The notes beneath the pieces were generated by a model. That model did no database searches and was not told where the DNA came from. It saw only the letters and a program-made list of their open reading frames with translations. A stretch of DNA of 64,000 nt from contig JAHQVT010000006.1 of the NCBI GenBank assembly GCA_019634165.1, positions 682,001 through 746,000 on the forward strand, given 5' to 3'. Shown here one piece after another: positions 29,755 to 38,763 of the stretch (position 1 is its first letter; each line of letters opens with the position of its first letter). Origin of the DNA: Rhodospirillales bacterium (GTDB taxonomy: Bacteria; Pseudomonadota; Alphaproteobacteria; Rhodospirillales; Thalassospiraceae). A program made the translations under genes and the position numbers.

Positions 29755-32700
29755 TCAGATTTCCTCGGCAAACTCCACACCGGGAATCGCCCCAATCGCC
29801 CCGATCAATGACGGGCCAACTTTGTAATTATCTTCAAGCTCGATTTCAGCCATTCGACCGTCATCACAGACAGATGACAACGCCACAAGCCCACGGCCCT
29901 TGCCTGCACCTTCAAGCAATTGGCGGATTTCAGGCACCGGGTCAGGCTTGTTCAAGCGAATACGAATACCTTCGGCGGCACCGGTGACAGCTTGTTCAAG
30001 GTCTTCGACCCGCTGCCCTTGAATGCGAAGCTGCCCTTCGCGCATTTCGGCGGCCACAATCAACAGAACCGGACGACCGGCATTAATGATTTCCTTATAA
30101 GCGGCCCACGCTTCCGCCCAAAAGGCCACTTCAAAACTCCCCGTCGGGTCCGAGAACATCACAAAGGCAAACTTTGAGCCGTTCTTTTTGGAAATCATTT
30201 CGCGCGCATTGATCAATGTTCCAGCAAGCCGAATGGCACCTTTGCTCTGTGCCCGCATACGGGCTGGCAATTCCTTGATCGGGGCAATGCCAATACGCTG
30301 GATGCTTTTGCCAAAGGTATCAAGCGGATGGGCTGATAGATAAAAACCGATTGCCGAGAATTCCTCGGTCAGTTTTTCCATCGGCACCCAGTCGCGGTCT
30401 TCTGGCAGACGGATCTTGTCTTTGCCAAAACCGCTGCTTTCGCCAAACATCGAAATCTGATCATCATTACGTGCCTGCATTTCACGTTGGGCAACGGCGA
30501 TGACCTTATCGACATTCTCGAACATGACTTTGCGGTTGGTGGTCAGGCAATCAAGTGCCCCTGCCCGCACAAGGTTTTCCAAAAGGCGTTTGTTGACCGC
30601 ACGGCTGTCAACGCGTGATGCAAAATCGGTAATGTCTTTGAACGGCCCATTTGCTTCGCGTTCGGCCACCAGACTTTCCATGGCAGCATCGCCAACATTA
30701 CGAATTGCAGCCAAGGCATAACGAATTTTGCCAACACCATCATGATTTTCAACCGAGAAGGTCACTTGCGAGTTGTTAACGCATGGCGGCAATATTTCGA
30801 TCTCTAGCCGTTCGACTTCCTGCTTGAACACCGCAAGTTTTTCGGTGTTATGCATATCAAGCGTCATCAAGGCGGCCATAAATTCGACCGGATAGTTGGC
30901 CTTAAGAAACGCCGTTTGATAGGCCACCAACGCATAGGCTGCAGCGTGCGATTTGTTAAAGCCGTAGGATGCGAACTTTGCGACCTGATCGAAGATGTCA
31001 GATGCCTGGCCGCGATCAACACCGTTCTTTGCAGAACCGTCAACAAACAGCCCACGCTGTTTTTCCATCTCCTCGGCGATTTTTTTACCCATTGCACGAC
31101 GCAGCAAATCTGCACCGCCAAGCGAATAACCCGCCATGATCTGGGCCAACTGCATGACCTGTTCCTGATAGATCATGATGCCATAGGTTTCTTCGAGGAT
31201 CGGCTGCAACATCGGGTGCATGTAATCAGGCTCTTCAAGCCCATGCTTACGCGCGATGTAATGCGGGATGTTATCCATCGGCCCCGGACGATACAGCGCC
31301 ACCACAGCGATAATGTCTTCTAGCGTATCTGGCTTTAGCCCGCGCAAGACATCCTGCATACCTTGGGATTCAAGCTGAAACACGCCAACCGTTTCAGCCG
31401 CCGACAACAGTTTAAAAGATGGTCTGTCATCAAGTTCAATCGCGCCGATGTCAAAATCTTGCGGAACATCTTTGCGTTGGCTCATCAGCCTGACGGCTTC
31501 AATAATCACCGTAAGCGTTTTCAGGCCAAGGAAGTCAAACTTCACCAACCCGGCATTTTCAACATATTTCATGTTGAACTGCGTAACGGGCATGTCCGAA
31601 CGCGGATCGCGATAAATCGGGACCAGTTCATCCAAATCACGGTCACCAATCACCACACCCGCCGCGTGGGTCGATGAGTTACGATAGAGGCCTTCGATCT
31701 GCATTGCGATAGACAGCAACCGATCAATATCGGGATCTTCGCGCGCAATGCGGCGCAGGTCCGGCTCCATATCGATCGCTTCTTTAAGCGGGATCGGTTT
31801 GGCCGGATCACCCGGGATCATTTTACAGATTTTATCGACATAGCCATATGGGATGCTCAACACACGCCCGACATCGCGCACGGCGGCCTTTGCCTGAAGC
31901 TTACCGAATGTGATGATCTGTGCGACACGGTCGTGGCCGTATTTTTTCTGCACATATTCAATCACTTCGCCGCGTCGATCCTGACAAAAATCGACGTCAA
32001 AGTCCGGCATGGACACACGTTCCGGATTCAAGAAACGTTCGAACAGCAACGAGAACCGCAACGGATCAAGATCGGTAATCAAAAGCGCATAAGCAACCAA
32101 CGACCCTGCACCTGAACCACGCCCCGGACCAACCGGAATTCCATGATCCTTTGCCCATTGAATGAAATCTGCAACAATCAGGAAGTAGCCCGGAAAACCC
32201 ATCTGATTAATGATGCCAAGTTCGTAGTCCAGCCGTTCCCAATAAGGTTTGGAGACTTCTTCCTTGTCGGCATCCGTCATGTCTTTGGTATAGACATATT
32301 TTTCGAGGCGGTATTTCAGCCCTTCTTCCGACATATGGCGAAGTTCATCAACCTCGGTCCGGCCTTCACCGCAATCAAAGGGGGGCAAGATCGGGTCGAT
32401 TTTTTCGACATGCCAAGAACACCGTTTGGCAATCGCAAGTGTATTGTCACAGGCTTCGGGAATGTCTGCGAACAATTCACGCATTTCAGATGCGGTTTTA
32501 AAGCGGTGATCGGGTGTTAGTTTCCAGCGCTCGTCCTGCCCGACAACAGCCCCCTGCCCGATACAAATAAACACATCATGTGCTTCATACATATCGACGG
32601 ATGGGAAATAGCAGTTATTGGTCGCAACCAACGGTACATTGTGATCATAGGCAAGCTTGATCAGCCCCGGTTCTACTTGATCCTCAAGCTCTTCGCCGTG

Positions 32701-33240
32701 ACGCTGTAATTCAATATAAAGCCGGTCGCCAAAAATGTCTTTTAGCTGTGACAAGCAGCCTTCTGCCTTATCAAGCTGTTCTTCTGAAATTAATCGCGCA
32801 AGCGGCCCTGTGGGGCCACCGGTTAGGCAAATGACATGTTCGGCATAGGTCCGGATATGTTCATAAAGTGCCTTTGGTTCACTTCCAGCTTCGGACGTCA
32901 TATGCGCGCGCGAAACGATTTTCAGAAGGTTGAAATAACCTTCTTTATTTTGCGCAATCAGGACAAGTTGATCGGGCATCGGTTCGCGGGCAATTTTGCC
33001 AATAACCGGTTTATCGCCGAACCGTTCAATCCCCATCTGAATGCCAAGGATTGGCTGAATCCCATCACCACTTAACGCACCAGCAAAATCAAGCGCACCA
33101 AACATATTGTCGGAATCGGTCATCGCCACAGCCGGCTGGCCGTCAGCCGCGCAAAGCTTGGCAAGCTCCTTCGTCGTGATGGCACCTTCGGCAAGCGAAT
33201 AGTTGGTGTGAACACGAAGATGGACGAAACCGTTTTCCAT
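29755..33240 (-). CDS. dnaE: DNA polymerase III alpha subunit
   Basis: This is the replicative DNA polymerase catalytic subunit. The 1161 residues start with a PHP domain (FVHLRVHTNYSLAEGAI, about 5-21). The palm has the catalytic PDFDVDF motif (about 410) and KFDFLGLKTL (about 567). VGPGRGSGAGSLVAYAL is the conserved motif before the palm. A helix-hairpin-helix region and an OB-fold (about 990-1080, IRLAGTLINAREMISKK) complete the DnaE1 layout. It lies downstream of lolD and upstream of rpsB with separate spacers of 99 and about 230 bp. Confidence 0.97.
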   Translation of the reverse strand: MENGFVHLRVHTNYSLAEGAITTKELAKLCAADGQPAVAMTDSDNMFGALDFAGALSGDGIQPILGIQMGIERFGDKPVIGKIAREPMPDQLVLIAQNKEGYFNLLKIVSRAHMTSEAGSEPKALYEHIRTYAEHVICLTGGPTGPLARLISEEQLDKAEGCLSQLKDIFGDRLYIELQRHGEELEDQVEPGLIKLAYDHNVPLVATNNCYFPSVDMYEAHDVFICIGQGAVVGQDERWKLTPDHRFKTASEMRELFADIPEACDNTLAIAKRCSWHVEKIDPILPPFDCGEGRTEVDELRHMSEEGLKYRLEKYVYTKDMTDADKEEVSKPYWERLDYELGIINQMGFPGYFLIVADFIQWAKDHGIPVGPGRGSGAGSLVAYALLITDLDPLRFSLLFERFLNPERVSMPDFDVDFCQDRRGEVIEYVQKKYGHDRVAQIITFGKLQAKAAVRDVGRVLSIPYGYVDKICKMIPGDPAKPIPLKEAIDMEPDLRRIAREDPDIDRLLSIAMQIEGLYRNSSTHAAGVVIGDRDLDELVPIYRDPRSDMPVTQFNMKYVENAGLVKFDFLGLKTLTVIIEAVRLMSQRKDVPQDFDIGAIELDDRPSFKLLSAAETVGVFQLESQGMQDVLRGLKPDTLEDIIAVVALYRPGPMDNIPHYIARKHGLEEPDYMHPMLQPILEETYGIMIYQEQVMQLAQIMAGYSLGGADLLRRAMGKKIAEEMEKQRGLFVDGSAKNGVDRGQASDIFDQVAKFASYGFNKSHAAAYALVAYQTAFLKANYPVEFMAALMTLDMHNTEKLAVFKQEVERLEIEILPPCVNNSQVTFSVENHDGVGKIRYALAAIRNVGDAAMESLVAEREANGPFKDITDFASRVDSRAVNKRLLENLVRAGALDCLTTNRKVMFENVDKVIAVAQREMQARNDDQISMFGESSGFGKDKIRLPEDRDWVPMEKLTEEFSAIGFYLSAHPLDTFGKSIQRIGIAPIKELPARMRAQSKGAIRLAGTLINAREMISKKNGSKFAFVMFSDPTGSFEVAFWAEAWAAYKEIINAGRPVLLIVAAEMREGQLRIQGQRVEDLEQAVTGAAEGIRIRLNKPDPVPEIRQLLEGAGKGRGLVALSSVCDDGRMAEIELEDNYKVGPSLIGAIGAIPGVEFAEEI

Positions 33241-33277
33241 CGTTGGTAAACCTCTGATTTTTCGATAAAACGCAGGT

Positions 33278-33313
33278 AACGCGCCGTTTCACTTTATGGC
33301 AAAACGGCGCGTT
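33278..33313 (-). terminator. Hairpin between lolD and dnaE
   Basis: AACGCGCCGTTT (33278-33289) pairs perfectly with AAACGGCGCGTT (33302-33313), a 12-bp stem. No clear T-run follows on the reverse strand, so it may be a weak or Rho-assisted terminator of proS-lolCD. Confidence 0.55.
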
Positions 33314-33339
33314 TGATCAGCTTAATAAATTTTGATCAC

Positions 33340-34074
33340 TTAGGAAAGTTCAGCCGGGTCAAGTTCGATCAAATGACCATCACGCAAGGTGACAACACGA
33401 TCCATCTGGCGGGCCAGTTCCGGGTTATGGGTCGCGATTAATGACGCCAAGCCTGTTTCACGCACCAATGTCATCAACATACCAAACACGATTTCGGCCG
33501 TATGCGGATCAAGATTTCCGGTCGGTTCATCAGCAAACAAAACATCGGGCACATTGGCCAAGGCACGCGCAATCGCGACGCGCTGTTGTTCGCCACCTGA
33601 AAGGCGGGCCGGGCGATGCTCAGCACGGTTTTCAAGACCAAGACAGCGCAACAATTCAATACCACGTTCTTCGGCTTCTGAACGTTTCAGCCCGTTGATC
33701 ATTTGCGGAATTACGACATTCTCGATGGCCGAAAATTCCGGCAATAAATGATGGTACTGATAGACAAAACCGATATGACTGCGGCGCATTTCGGTTCGTG
33801 CCAAGTCAGACAAATCCGTACTGCGTTTGCCCCCGATTGAGACCAATCCACCATCGGGCTTTTCAAGCAATCCTGCGATCTGAAGAAGGGTCGATTTACC
33901 CGCACCGGACGGACCAACAAGGGCAACAATTTCGCCCTGATGGATTTCAAGATCGACGGATTTCAGAATTTCAAGCTGATCGGGGCCTTGGTTAAAAATA
34001 CGGTCGATTTTCTCAAGACGCAGAACAACATTTCGCGAACGCTGCTGGGCTGTGGTTTTAATCAGATCACTCAT
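33340..34074 (-). CDS. lolD: Lipoprotein-releasing ABC transporter ATPase LolD
   Basis: This ATPase powers extraction of lipoproteins from the inner membrane for transfer to LolA. I take the ATG at 34074 ([11 protein letters not shown]), 244 residues, overlapping the lolC stop by 8 bp; the frame to 34134 lies inside lolC. Walker [10 protein letters not shown], signature [15 protein letters not shown], Walker [13 protein letters not shown] and the H-loop THNPE are all present. Confidence 0.95.
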   Translation of the reverse strand: MSDLIKTTAQQRSRNVVLRLEKIDRIFNQGPDQLEILKSVDLEIHQGEIVALVGPSGAGKSTLLQIAGLLEKPDGGLVSIGGKRSTDLSDLARTEMRRSHIGFVYQYHHLLPEFSAIENVVIPQMINGLKRSEAEERGIELLRCLGLENRAEHRPARLSGGEQQRVAIARALANVPDVLFADEPTGNLDPHTAEIVFGMLMTLVRETGLASLIATHNPELARQMDRVVTLRDGHLIELDPAELS

Positions 34075-35323
34075 AGCGAAGCGCCTCCACCGGATCGAGA
34101 CGGGATGCCCGCCATGCCGGATAAACCGTCGCAAGGAACGATAAGGTCAAAGACATGCCGCACACCAAAATGACTTCGCCGATATCCATGTCCGCAGGAA
34201 GCTGCGACAGGAAATAAATTTCCGCACTGAAAAGATCAGTTCCCGTCAAGCTTTGAATAGCCTGGCGAATATTTTCGATATTCAAGCAGAACAGAACACC
34301 AATGATCACGCCACTGATCGTACCAAGAACACCGATTGACGCCCCTGCTAGGAAGAATACCTTCATAATCGATTGGCGGGTCGCGCCCATGGTTCGCAAG
34401 ATTGCAATATCGCGCCCCTTATCTTTGACAAGCATGACCATGCCCGAAATGATGTTAAAGGCGGCCACAAGAATGATCAGGGTCAGGATCAGGAACATGA
34501 CATTCCGTTCGACCTGAAGCGCATTAAAGAACCCGGCATTTGATTGCTGCCAATTCACAAGGCGCAACCGTTCCCCCGAAAGCGCTGTCAGCAAAGCATC
34601 CATGGTGTCATCCAATGATGAAAGATCATCAAGCATGACTTCAAAATGCGTGATTTGTTCGGGCAGACGGAAGTAAACTTGTGCAGCAGACAGCGGCATA
34701 AAGATAAATCCGCTATCATATTCATACATGCCGATATCAAACAACCCAGCAACCGTATAAGCCCGCACCCTTGGCACTGCACCGAACGCGGTGACATTGC
34801 CCTTTGGTGAAATCAGATTGACCGTATCGCCAACCCCAACGCCAAGCTTCATCGCAAGGCGTGCGCCCATAATCACCGTATCGTCGCCCTTATAATCATC
34901 AAGCGATCCAAAAACGATGTTATCGGCAATGGTTTTACGTTTTTTGACATCTTCGGGCCGCATACCACGGACAATCGCCCCCGATGCACGACCATTCTTC
35001 GATGCCATGACCTGACCTTCGACCACTGGAACGGTCATCATGACGTTGCCGGTTTTTGCAATCTGTTTTTCAATTGCCGCGTAATCGCCAATCCCGCCAT
35101 TTCCCTGTGCATAAATGGAAATATGCCCGTTCAGGCCCAGAATGCGACCAAGTAATTCGGCGCGGAAACCATTCATCACGGACATGACAATAATCAGCGT
35201 TGCAACACCAAGCATGATGCCAAGCAACGAAAAGATGGCAATGACCGAAACAAAGCCTTCCTGCCGACGTGGACGTAAGTAGCGAAAGGCCACCATACGT
35301 TCGAACGGACTGAACATGGGCAA
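34067..35323 (-). CDS. lolC: Lipoprotein-releasing system permease LolC/LolE type
   Basis: The 418-residue inner-membrane protein begins [20 protein letters not shown] and has a first membrane helix (about 27-50), a large periplasmic MacB-like domain (about 55-275) and three more helices (about 275-405), the FtsX-type layout. Only one permease gene is present next to lolD, so it may work as a homodimer, as in other alphaproteobacteria; a second copy elsewhere cannot be excluded. Start possible at Met3. Confidence 0.93.
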   Translation of the reverse strand: MPMFSPFERMVAFRYLRPRRQEGFVSVIAIFSLLGIMLGVATLIIVMSVMNGFRAELLGRILGLNGHISIYAQGNGGIGDYAAIEKQIAKTGNVMMTVPVVEGQVMASKNGRASGAIVRGMRPEDVKKRKTIADNIVFGSLDDYKGDDTVIMGARLAMKLGVGVGDTVNLISPKGNVTAFGAVPRVRAYTVAGLFDIGMYEYDSGFIFMPLSAAQVYFRLPEQITHFEVMLDDLSSLDDTMDALLTALSGERLRLVNWQQSNAGFFNALQVERNVMFLILTLIILVAAFNIISGMVMLVKDKGRDIAILRTMGATRQSIMKVFFLAGASIGVLGTISGVIIGVLFCLNIENIRQAIQSLTGTDLFSAEIYFLSQLPADMDIGEVILVCGMSLTLSFLATVYPAWRASRLDPVEALRYE

Positions 35324-35392
35324 TCTATCCTTGTGGAAGCTGGTCAGGAAACGGTTCCGGGCAGATGTATTATCCTGAACCGTAAATCACAA

Positions 35393-35414
35393 CGGGGCAG
35401 CCTGTGCTGCCCCG
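35393..35414 (-). terminator. Hairpin after proS
   Basis: CGGGGCAGC (35393-35401) pairs with GCTGCCCCG (35406-35414). It lies 16 bp after the proS stop on the reverse strand; the T-tract (TTGTGATTT) is weak. Confidence 0.6.
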
Positions 35415-35429
35415 CTTAAATGCATTTTA

Positions 35430-36749
35430 TCAGGCGTTGATCTGGTTCAGTGCGGCTTCGAATGTGACTTCTGTTTTCTCGCCGCTTCTGCGGTTTTTAA
35501 GTTCAACCACGCCGTTTTTAAGCCCCTTAGGTCCAATTACGATCTGCCATGGCAGACCAATCAGGTCCATATCGGCAAACTTGCCACCAGCGCGAATATC
35601 ACGGTCATCATACAGGACTTCGATACCGGCATTCGTCAGCTTGGCATAAGCGTCTTCGCATGCCGCATCGCAGGTATCATCACCGGTACGCAGGTTGATC
35701 AGACCAACCTTGTAGGGTGCAACCGCATCGGGCCAAATAATGCCGTTCTCGTCATGGGATGCCTCGATCAAGGCACCGACCAAACGCGAAACACCAATGC
35801 CATATGATCCCATCATAACCGGGACTTCTTTGCCATCCGGGCCAAGAACAGTCGCACCCATTGGTTCGGAATATTTCGAACCAAAGTGGAAGATATGACC
35901 GACTTCAATGCCACGGGTCGAAACAAGATCGTCACCCGAAATCGGGCTATTGGCGGCGTCATGTTTTTCTTCGGTTGCAGCATAATCAACCAAGGTGCCC
36001 TGCACCCAGTTCTCAAGGCCGGTGCGATCATTCAGATCAACGCCTTGACCGCTAAGGTCTTTATCAAGCCACTTCTTATCGCAGAAGACTTCACTTTCGC
36101 CGGTGTCGGCAAGAATGATGAATTCGTGGCTAAGATCACCGCCGATCGGGCCGGTATCGGCCACCATCGGAATGGCTTTTACACCAAGGCGGGTAAAGGT
36201 CCGGCAATATGCCAGGAACATTTTATTATAAGCGTGCCGCGAGCTTTCATAATCGATGTCGAATGAATAGGCATCCTTCATCAAGAATTCACGGCCGCGC
36301 ATCACGCCAAAGCGCGGACGGATCTCGTCGCGGAACTTCCACTGAATATGGTACATCAACTGCGGAAGCTGCTTATAAGAACGCACATCCTTACGGAAAA
36401 TGTCTGTAATGGCCTCTTCGTTGGTCGGGCCAAACAGCATTTTACGGTCATGACGGTCCGTAATACGGAGCATCTCAAGACCGTAATCGTCGTAACGACC
36501 ACTTTCCTGCCACAGCTCGGCTGGCTGAATGGTCGGCATCAGAAGCTCGTTACAGCCAACTGCGTCTTGTTCTTCACGAACAATCTGTTCGATCTTTTTG
36601 AGAACGCGATAGCCAAGTGGCAGCCATGAATAGATCCCTGCCGTGAGCTGGCGCACCATGCCGGCGCGCAGCATCAAACGGTGAGAAGCAATCTGTGCTT
36701 CTGACGGGGTTTCCTTCAGGGTCGGCAGAAAGAACTGGGAAAGACGCAT
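35430..36749 (-). CDS. proS: Prolyl-tRNA synthetase, short alphaproteobacterial form
   Basis: This class II aminoacyl-tRNA synthetase charges tRNA-Pro. The ATG at 36749 ([13 protein letters not shown]) gives 439 residues; upstream frame to 36833 is not conserved. Motif 2 lies around [28 protein letters not shown] and motif 3 in [15 protein letters not shown]. At 439 residues it lacks the roughly 180-residue editing insertion of E. coli ProRS (572 residues). That is typical for alphaproteobacteria, which clear mischarged Ala-tRNA-Pro with a free-standing protein. Confidence 0.95.
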   Translation of the reverse strand: MRLSQFFLPTLKETPSEAQIASHRLMLRAGMVRQLTAGIYSWLPLGYRVLKKIEQIVREEQDAVGCNELLMPTIQPAELWQESGRYDDYGLEMLRITDRHDRKMLFGPTNEEAITDIFRKDVRSYKQLPQLMYHIQWKFRDEIRPRFGVMRGREFLMKDAYSFDIDYESSRHAYNKMFLAYCRTFTRLGVKAIPMVADTGPIGGDLSHEFIILADTGESEVFCDKKWLDKDLSGQGVDLNDRTGLENWVQGTLVDYAATEEKHDAANSPISGDDLVSTRGIEVGHIFHFGSKYSEPMGATVLGPDGKEVPVMMGSYGIGVSRLVGALIEASHDENGIIWPDAVAPYKVGLINLRTGDDTCDAACEDAYAKLTNAGIEVLYDDRDIRAGGKFADMDLIGLPWQIVIGPKGLKNGVVELKNRRSGEKTEVTFEAALNQINA

Positions 36750-36918
36750 CAATGCCTCGTGATGATCAAATCTGAATGGTTGGGCGGTTAATAACCTTGC
36801 CCGGAAAATGCGACAGCACAGCCCGAAACGCAAGCCGGAACTTGCGTTATATCATCCCGGCTTGGTTAGTTTCCAATGATGGCGAAACTACGATGGCCTG
36901 AACTTAACATATTTGCCC

Positions 36919-37479
36919 TCACCTAAAGCCCGCTTCTCGGCAGGCCTTGATCAACTCATCACTGGCGGCTTCGTTGCCAATTGGCTCATTATTGAAATAA
37001 ACCCGGCCATTCCGATAGGTGATTTTGCCAATGCTTTGCTCCCCGCTCATACCATCGGGCACATCAATGCCGGAATATTCAAAGAAATCTAACGTCACCG
37101 GAAATTCGATTTCTTTGGGGAGTGACTTTAAAATAGTGCTGCCCCCATTCAAATCTGCTGGTGCAACCGCATTGCCGCGCACATCCACACCTGGCTTATA
37201 GGCAACATCATCATCCGGGACATGGCGGACCAATGCCTGACATGCTGAACGTGTCACGATGATTTTTGGCATCACTTCCTCAGTCTCCTTTGACGTTGCA
37301 GCAGCCGAACCGTCGGTTGCAGCATCGCCCTCAGAAGACGGGAACGGGGATTCGGCCTGCGCAGTTGCCTCAGACACCGGTGCTGAGATCACGAGCATCC
37401 CTAAAACACCGGCTAATAGTATGATTTTAATACCTGAACCGTGGCTTGAAATAGATTCAATCAATGAAACTCTACCCAT
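36919..37479 (-). CDS. Hypothetical exported protein
   Basis: I do not recognise this 186-residue protein. It has an N-terminal hydrophobic segment (about 17-40, IKIILLAGVLGMLVISAPV) ending AEATAQA-like at about 42, which reads as a signal peptide with a long N region. A Ser/Ala/Glu-rich linker runs to about 68. A folded part (about 70-186) holds two Cys (CQALVRHVPDDD and IKACREAG) that could form a disulphide, plus KPGVDVRGNAVAPADL. It is likely periplasmic. It stands alone between proS and DUF1467 with large gaps on both sides. Confidence 0.75.
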   Translation of the reverse strand: MGRVSLIESISSHGSGIKIILLAGVLGMLVISAPVSEATAQAESPFPSSEGDAATDGSAAATSKETEEVMPKIIVTRSACQALVRHVPDDDVAYKPGVDVRGNAVAPADLNGGSTILKSLPKEIEFPVTLDFFEYSGIDVPDGMSGEQSIGKITYRNGRVYFNNEPIGNEAASDELIKACREAGFR

Positions 37480-37800
37480 CCTGTCGCCTCACCCTATATA
37501 TGTGCACTGCAGCATCCACTCATTTGTGAATTTTAGTCAAAACATCTTGCATAAAAACGAAACATGTGGCTTTTTAATCCTCCGCTAACGGCGCAAGATC
37601 GTTGCGGTAGGCGTATCGCAGCCGCTCATAAAATTGCGGGAGGCTTTGTTGCCAATAAGCATACAAGAAGCAGGCGCGACGTCGAAATAAAACCTGTGCT
37701 ACGTGCCCAGGTCTTAGGAGGAAGCATAAGAAGATTACGGGAAAAACAGCTATAAAAATAGCATCTTAGCAAGATCCTTGTGATCTTGCTTTTTTTTGAC
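37480..37800 (+). ncRNA. Candidate small RNA unit ending in a strong terminator
   Basis: The 417-bp gap before the DUF1467 gene holds a strong + strand terminator (37768-37797) with no recognisable + strand gene ahead of it. Self-complementary segments include a CGCAA-GATCG-TTGCG hairpin near 37602 and a CCTCCGC near 37578 that can pair with GCGGGAGG near 37636. An AGGAGG at about 37719 has no start codon at a suitable distance. A weak promoter may be TTGTGA (37524-37529), 17 bp, TTGCAT (37547-37552). A 63-codon frame (37564-37755) lacks a ribosome-binding site and resembles nothing known. I see no match to 6S, SRP, RNase P or tmRNA signatures. Confidence 0.4.
37768..37797 (+). terminator. 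Strong orphan intrinsic terminator
   Basis: AGCAAGATC (37768-37776) pairs perfectly with GATCTTGCT (37782-37790), loop 5 nt. A run of seven or eight Ts follows. It points along the + strand where no annotated gene precedes it. Confidence 0.88.
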
Positions 37801-37840
37801 TAAACGCATTCCCCCAATCTTTTTGTGCAGATAAAAATCA

Positions 37841-37869
37841 AAAACCCCCGCAGCATTTTGCGGGGTTTT
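37841..37869 (-). terminator. Terminator after the DUF1467 gene
   Basis: AAAACCCCCGCA (37841-37852) pairs with TGCGGGGTTTT (37859-37869), with one bulged C. On the reverse strand it is followed by TGATTTTTA. It lies 28 bp after the DUF1467 stop. Confidence 0.78.
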
Positions 37870-37896
37870 GTTTTAAGCAAAATCCATATGAACTTT

Positions 37897-38136
37897 TTAC
37901 TGGGGCGGGCGAACTTCAATCATACCGCTGGTGATGACAAACCATGCCACCAACCACAAAATGCCCGAAATGGCACTTGTCGCCAGAACCTTTTTCCACA
38001 TATGGGCTTTTTGCGGTGCCCCGCTGTCATGACCGGGTTCGACATCTTCGGTTCGTTTAACCCCAACGGGCAAAACCATAAATAGAACCAACCACCAAAT
38101 AACGATGTAAACCAGAAGTCCTGAAAACCAGTTCAT
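37897..38136 (-). CDS. DUF1467 family membrane protein
   Basis: The 79-residue protein has two membrane helices (about 5-25 and 50-70), with VYIVIWWLVLFMVLPVGVK as the diagnostic first segment and a charged loop between. The family has no known function and is found next to mce and rnj in many alphaproteobacteria, as here (76 bp after mce). Confidence 0.88.
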   Translation of the reverse strand: MNWFSGLLVYIVIWWLVLFMVLPVGVKRTEDVEPGHDSGAPQKAHMWKKVLATSAISGILWLVAWFVITSGMIEVRPPQ

Positions 38137-38212
38137 GTAAGTCTCTTTGTGATGGTGGTGGCGTTCTATTCATTGGCACCTACGATGGCAAAGCCATCAT
38201 GGGGTTGGGTAA

Positions 38213-38617
38213 TCAGACCTGTTCAAGTTCAACAAGTGTTCCGTTAAAATCCTTGGGATGCAGGAACAAAACAGGTTTGCCATGCGCACCAATTTTGGGT
38301 TCACCGTCCCCCAACACCCGCGCCCCACTTTGCAAAAGCTTGTCGCGCGCGGCCAAAATATCATCGACCTCATAGCAAACATGATGAATGCCGCCAGATG
38401 CGTTCTTTTCCAGAAATCCCTTGATCGGTGAATTTTCACCCAATGGATATAGCAATTCGATTTTGGTGTTGGGCAGTTCAACAAACACCACCGTCACACC
38501 GTGATCAGGTTCATCTTGTGGTTCAGAAACTTTCGCACCCAGCACATCGCGATATTGCGCGATGCCCGCTTCTAAATCCGGTACGGCGATGGCGACATGG
38601 TTAAGCCGTCCAATCAT
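38213..38617 (-). CDS. mce: Methylmalonyl-CoA epimerase
   Basis: It interconverts the two stereoisomers of methylmalonyl-CoA in propionyl-CoA catabolism. The 134-residue VOC-fold protein has metal ligands in RLNHVAIAVPDL (His about 6), GIHHVCYEVDDI (His about 77) and a C-terminal GTLVELEQV (Glu). Mutase and carboxylase genes are not in the window. Confidence 0.93.
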   Translation of the reverse strand: MIGRLNHVAIAVPDLEAGIAQYRDVLGAKVSEPQDEPDHGVTVVFVELPNTKIELLYPLGENSPIKGFLEKNASGGIHHVCYEVDDILAARDKLLQSGARVLGDGEPKIGAHGKPVLFLHPKDFNGTLVELEQV

Positions 38618-38763
38618 GGTCTTACTCCTGCAAATATGATCTGCCCGATCACCGTCAATCTAGGATAGCTTTCCGCCCAAAGACAATTGCCCATTTCGTC
38701 GCATATCGGAATAAAGTGGCCTATGCGCCGTGGACTGGCTTTTAGCCAGAGATGATTGGGGGA

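Noticed and set aside
36750-36833. N-terminal extension of proS, and similar upstream extensions of lpxB, cdsA, lolD, rpsB, nuoF and the lipoprotein
   Set aside because: The extensions are not family-like and run into neighbouring genes or leaders; internal starts have better ribosome-binding sites and match family lengths.
37700-37735. CCCAGGTCTTAGGAGGAAGCA resembling the SRP RNA apical loop (only the short shared pieces CCAGGTC and GGAAGCA)
   Set aside because: The flanking bases do not pair as in helix 8, the tetraloop is missing, and no matching 5' arm is present.
37564-37755. 63-codon frame ending LGGSIRRLREKQL, reminiscent of the start of an XRE-type regulator
   Set aside because: It ends right where a helix-turn-helix would begin, lacks a ribosome-binding site, and the resemblance is only a few residues. 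A non-coding transcript explains the terminator better.
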